From: JAAYEV01 sp964508195
GTDB taxonomy: Bacteria > Bacillota > Clostridia > Ch29
Length of the DNA: 16,972 nucleotides
Reading direction: 5' to 3'
Assembly (NCBI GenBank): GCA_964508195.1
Contig: CAZDSH010000033.1
Span: 1-16,972, forward strand
The notes under the pieces were generated by a model. It ran no database searches. It worked only from the letters and a program-made list of their open reading frames with translations, and was not told the origin of the DNA. Every line of letters starts with the position of its first letter. The first letter of the stretch is position 1. The translations under genes were made by a program, and so were the position numbers. Below are positions 13,415 to 16,972 of this stretch, in pieces.

Positions 13415-15298
13415 ATGTCCGGTTTAACGGTAGCTTTAGCGGGTAACCCGAACTCAGGTAAGACGACGCTCTTTAACGCCTTGACCGGGGCCAGGCAACA
13501 TGTGGGCAATTGGCCCGGGGTGACGGTGGAGAAAAAAGAGGGCAATGTGCGGTATAAGGGCATGGATATAAGGATCGTAGATCTGCCCGGTACCCATAGC
13601 CTGAACGCATACTCCATGGAGGAGGTAATAGCGAAGGATTTTATCGCCGATGGCGGTCCCGATATAGTCGTTAATATCGTAGACGGTACAAGCCTAGAAA
13701 GGCATCTGTACCTTACGGTGCAATTACTGGAGCTTGGGGCGCCGGTAGTGCTGGCCCTTAATATGATAGATGAAGTAAAAAAGAAAGGGTATCGTATTGA
13801 TTATGATAGGTTAAGCGAAATGCTCGGTATTGATGTGGTGCCGATTACCGCATCTAGGGGCATTGGCGTAGATGATCTCCTTGACAGAATCATGGAAAGG
13901 AACAATATTGATATAAAACCCGTATCAAAGGGTGCTGCTTTTAACGAGTATAATTTAGCAATTTCGCGGCGGATAAAGGACCCGGATACCGAAGAAGGGG
14001 CCGAGGAGCTTATACAGGCGAGATATGGATTTATCGACGGTATCCTGGAAGAATGTCTCATAAAATCTAAAAAAGAAAAAACAACCCTCGGCGACAGGGT
14101 GGATGTATTAGTAACTCACAAAATACTGGGAATACCGATATTTTTGGGATTTTTATACCTTATGTTCCAGTTTACATTTGCGTGGGTAGGCCAACCCCTG
14201 GCGGATGCGCTGGAGATGTTTTTCATAGATGTTTTATCCCCGATGGCGGAGGGATTGCTCCAGAGTCTTGCCGTTGCAGGCTGGCTTAGATCCCTTATCA
14301 TAGACGGAATAATAGGCGGCGTCGGCGAGGTAGTGACATTCGTGCCCCTTATATTTGCCCTATTCTTATTTATAGCGGTTCTAGAGGATAGCGGGTATAT
14401 GGCCCGCGTAGCATTTATAATGGATAGGGCTATGCAAAGGATTGGCCTTTCGGGTAAAGCCTTCGTGCCGATGGTCGTAGGTTTTGGGTGTACGGTGCCC
14501 GCGGTAATGGCTACGAGGACATTAGAATCCGATCGTGATAGAAAGCTCACTATGCTGCTCGTACCCTTTATGTCATGCGGTGCAAAGTTGCCGGTATACG
14601 CATTATTTGCGGCGGTGTTTTTCCCCGGCAACGAAACGAACGTAGTATTTTCTTTGTACCTCCTAGGTATACTGGTAGCTGTAATAATGGGTATATTGTT
14701 CAAAAATACGCTGTTCAGGGGCGAGAATTTGCCCTTTGTTATGGAGCTACCCCCCTATCGTATGCCCGTTCTAAAGAGCCTTGTGCTCCGCGTATGGGAC
14801 CGGGGTAAGGAATATTTACAAAAAGCCGGGACTATTATATTTGCGATGTCCGTAGCAGTATGGTTTTTATCTAGCTTTAATTTAAACGGCCCTGCGGATA
14901 TCTCCGATAGCTTGTTAGCGACGATGGGCAAAGGTTTGGCGCCGATATTTAAAACAAACGGATTTGGTAATTGGCAGGCTTCGGTGGCCCTTTTAACGGG
15001 CCTGGTGGCTAAGGAAGTGGTAGTGGCCACTATGGGAGTGGTGTACGGTGTAGGGGAGTTGGCTGTGGGGGCATCGGCGCAGTTGGGTACAGTATTATCG
15101 CAGCAGTTTTCTACCCTCTCCGCTTATGCTTTTTTGGTCTTTGTGCTGTTGTATACCCCCTGTCTTGCAGTCATAGCGGTTATGCGAAGGGAATTCGCCT
15201 CATGGAAATGGACAATTTTCGCCGTGTTCCATCAACTAGCGGTAGCATGGATAGTGTCCGCCGTTATATATCAAGGGGGAAGGTTGCTAGGTTTTTGA
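13415..15298 (+). CDS. feoB: FeoB, ferrous iron transporter with G-protein domain
   Basis: This inner-membrane Fe(II) importer is about 627 residues. The N-terminal GTPase domain has G1 GNPNSGKT (10-17), the G2 threonine T37 in GVTVEKK, G3 DLPG (56-59), G4 NMID (116-119) and G5 near TASRG; a helical GDI-like segment follows to about 230. The membrane core carries two Gate domains with the family cysteines in VGFGCTVPAV and VPFMSCGAKLPVYA. It ends with hydrophobic segments and no C-terminal cytosolic domain, as in many Firmicutes. ATG 13415 is 9 nt after AGGGG; GTG 13409, overlapping the feoA stop, is the alternative start. It is induced with feoA through the Fur box. Confidence 0.93.
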   Translation: MSGLTVALAGNPNSGKTTLFNALTGARQHVGNWPGVTVEKKEGNVRYKGMDIRIVDLPGTHSLNAYSMEEVIAKDFIADGGPDIVVNIVDGTSLERHLYLTVQLLELGAPVVLALNMIDEVKKKGYRIDYDRLSEMLGIDVVPITASRGIGVDDLLDRIMERNNIDIKPVSKGAAFNEYNLAISRRIKDPDTEEGAEELIQARYGFIDGILEECLIKSKKEKTTLGDRVDVLVTHKILGIPIFLGFLYLMFQFTFAWVGQPLADALEMFFIDVLSPMAEGLLQSLAVAGWLRSLIIDGIIGGVGEVVTFVPLIFALFLFIAVLEDSGYMARVAFIMDRAMQRIGLSGKAFVPMVVGFGCTVPAVMATRTLESDRDRKLTMLLVPFMSCGAKLPVYALFAAVFFPGNETNVVFSLYLLGILVAVIMGILFKNTLFRGENLPFVMELPPYRMPVLKSLVLRVWDRGKEYLQKAGTIIFAMSVAVWFLSSFNLNGPADISDSLLATMGKGLAPIFKTNGFGNWQASVALLTGLVAKEVVVATMGVVYGVGELAVGASAQLGTVLSQQFSTLSAYAFLVFVLLYTPCLAVIAVMRREFASWKWTIFAVFHQLAVAWIVSAVIYQGGRLLGF

Positions 15299-15319
15299 AG
15301 AAGGGGGAGGAGTGTTATC

Positions 15320-15478
15320 ATGGTAGGGCAAATAATAAGCATTATTATAGGGGCGGTTATAGCCTACTTTGTGATTAGGATATTTATAAAAACCTTCAAG
15401 GATGCAAAGGAAGGAAAGTGTGCAGGTTGTAGCAAAGACTGTAATCTATGCGATGATTTCGAGGTTTCTAACCGTTAG
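15320..15478 (+). CDS. FeoB-associated Cys-rich membrane peptide (PF12669 type)
   Basis: This 52-residue peptide has one membrane segment (about residues 5-24, IISIIIGAVIAYFVIRIFIK) followed by the Cys cluster C34-x2-C37-x3-C41-x2-C44 (CAGCSKDCNLC). This is the layout of the FeoB-associated Cys-rich family found just after feoB in Firmicutes. GGGGGAGGAG lies just before ATG 15320, 21 nt after the feoB stop. It is thought to act as an FeoC-like accessory, perhaps binding iron, but this is not proven. Its last 11 nt overlap the end of the convergent Gate-domain gene. Confidence 0.88.
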   Translation: MVGQIISIIIGAVIAYFVIRIFIKTFKDAKEGKCAGCSKDCNLCDDFEVSNR

Positions 15479-15947
15479 CCCGGGATTTAGCGCCTATATC
15501 GTACCCGGAGGTTAGTTTTATAATGCCTATATAAAGGAATGTAAATATTAATGCCGCCAAAAAACGGCTAGTAAGCAGTATTAGGCCGTTGGCGCCTACT
15601 GCGGTAAACACGATCGTTTCCTCTATGACGCCATGGCATATACCTATGAACAGGAATAATACGTTTATTTGGGCCTTTGTCATTTCGGCCTCTTTTCGTA
15701 CCTGCATTATAACTCCGGAACCGAAAACGATACCTACAAAAAGGCCGATTATAAGGCCGATAGCGGATTCGCCTGGCAGCCCAAAAAACCTCGTTACGTT
15801 GTGGGAATGGGCTGCTATCTTTTCTAGCCATCCGATGTCTTTAAGGCACTCTATCAGTATAAGCAGCGGTATTACAATAAACGTTATTTTTAGTATTATT
15901 GAATAGCTTGATTGGAAAGTTTCTATAAACACTTTAGACCAGTCCAT
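15468..15947 (-). CDS. Minimal Gate-domain (nucleoside-recognition, PF07670-type) membrane protein, second of pair
   Basis: The 159-residue protein has four to five hydrophobic segments and the Gate-domain signature FFGLPGESAIGLIIGLF (54-70). It shares with the gene upstream a second conserved block: H105-x4-E110-T111, then GAN (118-120) and R-FLAAL. It resembles SpmB/YjiG-sized proteins and the Gate halves of FeoB and CNT transporters, but has no GTPase domain. Its start (ATG 15947, GGGGG 7-8 nt upstream) is 2 nt after the stop of the preceding Gate gene, so the two are co-translated. Its 3' end overlaps the FeoB-associated peptide gene on the other strand. It probably forms a two-subunit transporter or channel with its neighbour; the substrate is unknown. 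Confidence 0.8.
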   Translation of the reverse strand: MDWSKVFIETFQSSYSIILKITFIVIPLLILIECLKDIGWLEKIAAHSHNVTRFFGLPGESAIGLIIGLFVGIVFGSGVIMQVRKEAEMTKAQINVLFLFIGICHGVIEETIVFTAVGANGLILLTSRFLAALIFTFLYIGIIKLTSGYDIGAKSRANG

Positions 15948-15949
15948 TA

Positions 15950-16375
15950 TTAAACCCCCGGAATAATCATATTTAAAATAAATCCTGTGAATAATGCTGC
16001 AAGCAGCCTAAAGCTAGCATTTAGCAATGCATTAGCGCCGCTTTTGCTTATAACCGCCGTTTCCAGTACAATAACGTGGAATATACAAAGGACTGTACTC
16101 ATTATAGTAAACTGTTTCGCCGTAAAATCCAATATAGCAAGGGCGGCGATGCCGTTGTAGATCGTCACCTGGCCGAATAAAAACACGAGGGCCCCCTCAC
16201 CGGGTACGCCTATAAAGGCCATAACCGGAGCAAAAAAGTCCGCTATTATCCTAAGGAGTCCGGAATGTTCCAATACCTTCATTATAAAGATCGAAGGTAT
16301 TATAAATATAAGGAGATTAATAACTATTTTTATTGCCTTGTTTCCGCCGCGGAGGATCGTTTCACGCGTGATCAT
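15950..16375 (-). CDS. Minimal Gate-domain membrane protein, first of pair
   Basis: The 141-residue protein is essentially one Gate domain: IP (26-27) in the first membrane segment, LLRIIADF, then FIGVPGEGALVFLFGQV (54-70), H100-x4-E105-T106, GAN (113-115) and R-LLAAL. Every one of these positions is also present in the downstream gene, so the two are paralogues. GGAGGT (within 16381-16389) is 8-9 nt before ATG 16375. SpmA/SpmB (spore maturation) and YjiH/YjiG are known two-gene Gate pairs, but both are longer. No sporulation gene or nucleoside enzyme is adjacent; the feo operon is. I found no convincing promoter upstream. Confidence 0.78.
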   Translation of the reverse strand: MITRETILRGGNKAIKIVINLLIFIIPSIFIMKVLEHSGLLRIIADFFAPVMAFIGVPGEGALVFLFGQVTIYNGIAALAILDFTAKQFTIMSTVLCIFHVIVLETAVISKSGANALLNASFRLLAALFTGFILNMIIPGV

Positions 16376-16473
16376 TATATGTTACCTCCCTAGGTTGATG
16401 AATAAACGATACAATCTATGCTACCTTCAATATTTCGACACCATGAGTCGTTCTCCTGCATCCCTTTCTACTT

Positions 16474-16510
16474 TCTATGTGGCAAGGGGACGTTTTGTTT
16501 GCCACATAGA
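16474..16510. repeat. Twin hairpin element, copy A
   Basis: Perfect 12-bp arms TCTATGTGGCAA (16474-16485) and TTGCCACATAGA (16499-16510) flank the 13-nt loop GGGGACGTTTTGT. The same loop and inner stem occur in copy B 44 nt downstream. It is non-coding. Confidence 0.8.
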
Positions 16511-16517
16511 ACCCGCG

Positions 16518-16550
16518 AATGTGGCAGGGGGACGTTTTGTTTGCCACATT
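16518..16550. repeat. Twin hairpin element, copy B
   Basis: Arms AATGTGGCA (16518-16526) and TGCCACATT (16542-16550), plus one G-T pair, flank the identical 13-nt loop GGGGACGTTTTGT. Relative to copy A, the base pair at the foot of the shared stem is swapped from T-A (16476/16508) to A-T (16518/16550), which keeps pairing. Confidence 0.8.
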
Positions 16551-16558
16551 TAGGCACC

Positions 16559-16590
16559 GGTTCGTAAAGGCCGCCCTCGCTTCGCGAACC
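16559..16590. repeat. Short inverted repeat GGTTCG/CGAACC
   Basis: GGTTCG (16559-16564) and CGAACC (16585-16590) are exact reverse complements around a 20-nt loop, between copy B and the GGGGAC palindrome. It is part of the repeat cluster. Confidence 0.4.
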
Positions 16591-16596
16591 ACCCAT

Positions 16597-16650
16597 AGGG
16601 GACATTTCTCATACTATAGCGCCTTACCCTAGGGTAGAGATGTGTCCCCT
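16597..16650. repeat. GGGGAC/GTCCCC palindromic element
   Basis: AGGGGACATTTCTC (16597-16610) pairs with GAGATGTGTCCCCT (16637-16650) at 12 of 14 positions. Nested inside is the perfect 12-bp palindrome TACCCTAGGGTA (16625-16636). It shares the GGGGAC word with the twin hairpins and with 58-94. Confidence 0.65.
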
Positions 16651-16668
16651 TACCATTTGTAAGAGCTT

Positions 16669-16738
16669 GAGGGCTACGGGAATTTCCGCAAACTAGCCTA
16701 TCGGCTTCGGACAGCGAAAATTCTGATCCTTCGCCCTC
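16669..16738. repeat. Nested inverted repeat
   Basis: Outer arms GAGGGC (16669-16674) and GCCCTC (16733-16738) enclose inner arms GAATTTCCGC (16680-16689) and GCGAAAATTC (16714-16723), the inner pair matching at 9 of 10 positions. The interior word CGGACAGC recurs in the 160-bp direct repeat that follows, suggesting related elements. Confidence 0.5.
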
Positions 16739-16757
16739 TGCGCTCTATTTATTATGC

Positions 16758-16812
16758 GGGTGTAAGCTCAGCTACGGACAGCCTAATGCCTTTCACTTCC
16801 CACTTCCCACTT
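16758..16812. repeat. Direct repeat, copy 1 (160-bp period)
   Basis: Bases 16758-16812 are identical to 16918-16972. The repeat opens GGGTGTAAGCTCAGCTACGG, continues into GACAGCCTAATGCC, and runs into the CACTTCC heptamer array. The second copy is cut by the window end, so the true repeat may be longer. Confidence 0.85.
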
Positions 16813-16870
16813 CCCACTTCCCACTTCCCACTTCCCACTTCCCACCTCCCACCTCTCACCTCCCACTTCC
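16794..16870. repeat. CACTTCC heptanucleotide tandem array
   Basis: Eleven 7-bp units: seven exact CACTTCC (16794-16842), then CACCTCC, CACCTCT, CACCTCC and a final CACTTCC (16864-16870). The variant units lie at one end, as expected when an array grows by slippage from the other end. The unit is 7 bp without spacers, so this is not a CRISPR. Confidence 0.92.
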
Positions 16871-16893
16871 TACTTTCAAGCATAGCTTCGCAT

Positions 16894-16920
16894 CCCATGG
16901 AGCAAGCGTAGGGCCATGGG
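16894..16920. repeat. Inverted repeat CCCATGG/CCATGGG
   Basis: CCCATGG (16894-16900) and CCATGGG (16914-16920) are exact reverse complements around a 13-nt loop and sit directly before direct-repeat copy 2. Confidence 0.45.
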
Positions 16921-16972
16921 TGTAAGCTCAGCTACGGACAGCCTAATGCCTTTCACTTCCCACTTCCCACTT
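16918..16972. repeat. Direct repeat, copy 2, with start of a second heptamer array
   Basis: This is identical over 55 bp to 16758-16812. A second CACTTCC array begins at 16954 (two full units and a partial one) and runs off the window. Confidence 0.85.

Noticed and set aside
14116..14703. Minus-strand ORF of 195 codons inside feoB
   Set aside because: It is a shadow of the conserved FeoB membrane core on the opposite strand.
15468..16375. Naming the Gate pair spmA and spmB
   Set aside because: Both proteins are shorter than typical SpmA/SpmB and no sporulation gene is nearby; the general Gate-domain call is safer.
16338..16553. Plus-strand ORF of 71 codons ending in a repeated GRFVCHI
   Set aside because: The repeated peptide is simply the translation of the twin hairpin repeats; the first part is antisense to the first Gate gene.
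16794..16870. CRISPR-like array
   Set aside because: The unit is 7 bp with no spacers, so it is a minisatellite, and no cas gene is present.

Overview
The window looks like a chromosomal segment of an anaerobic, Gram-positive-type Clostridia/Firmicutes bacterium. Supporting signs are strong purine-rich ribosome binding sites (GGAGG, AAGGGG), occasional GTG starts, an S-layer-homology protein, an NfnAB-type flavin/iron-sulfur oxidoreductase (typical of strict anaerobes), a Feo ferrous-iron system with the Firmicutes-type Cys-rich small protein, and FtsEX with a PcsB/CwlO-like coiled-coil partner. No rRNA, tRNA, CRISPR array, phage or transposase gene was seen. The species cannot be named from the sequence alone.

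Layout. 1-427: non-coding, with short palindromic repeats, a leftward terminator-like hairpin and the leader of the first gene. 428-1420: exported SLH protein with a BsuPI-like C-terminal domain. 1421-1621: non-coding, with a perfect long-loop inverted repeat and a terminator. 1622-3412 (minus): arsR-like repressor, ArsP/YraQ-type permease and small CxxC thioredoxin-like protein, one operon read leftward from an AT-rich promoter that contains a palindromic operator. 3682-5909 (plus): nfnA-nfnB, overlapping genes, closed by a strong hairpin. 5958-6257 (minus): small membrane protein of unknown function with a good promoter. 6418-7494: M24 family aminopeptidase. 7836-10536: coiled-coil exported protein, ftsE, ftsX, a compact operon with its own promoter and terminator. 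10537-10994: non-coding except for a doubtful short ORF. 10995-12866: PAS-PAS-GGDEF-HD-GYP cyclic-di-GMP protein. 12933-15478: Fur-box promoter, feoA, feoB and a FeoB-associated Cys-rich peptide. 15468-16375 (minus): two adjacent Gate-domain (nucleoside-recognition) membrane proteins that are paralogues of each other and meet the feo operon tail to tail with an 11-bp overlap. 16376-16972: repeat-rich non-coding DNA with twin hairpin elements, GGGGAC/GTCCCC palindromes, a CACTTCC heptamer array and a 160-bp-period direct repeat running off the window end.

How the genes work together. The feo operon is an iron-starvation-induced Fe(II) importer. The ars-like operon is a thiol-metal(loid)-sensing efflux unit with a dedicated redox protein. 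The NfnAB pair links NADH, NADPH and ferredoxin pools. The FtsEX unit should energise cell-wall hydrolysis, but its extracellular partner lacks any recognisable hydrolase domain and carries an unassigned beta-rich C-terminal region. The two points most likely to be under-described are that FtsEX partner (plus an atypical LSWGE ABC signature in FtsE) and the paired minimal Gate proteins, which share an intramembrane H-x4-E-T pattern and abut an iron-regulated operon.
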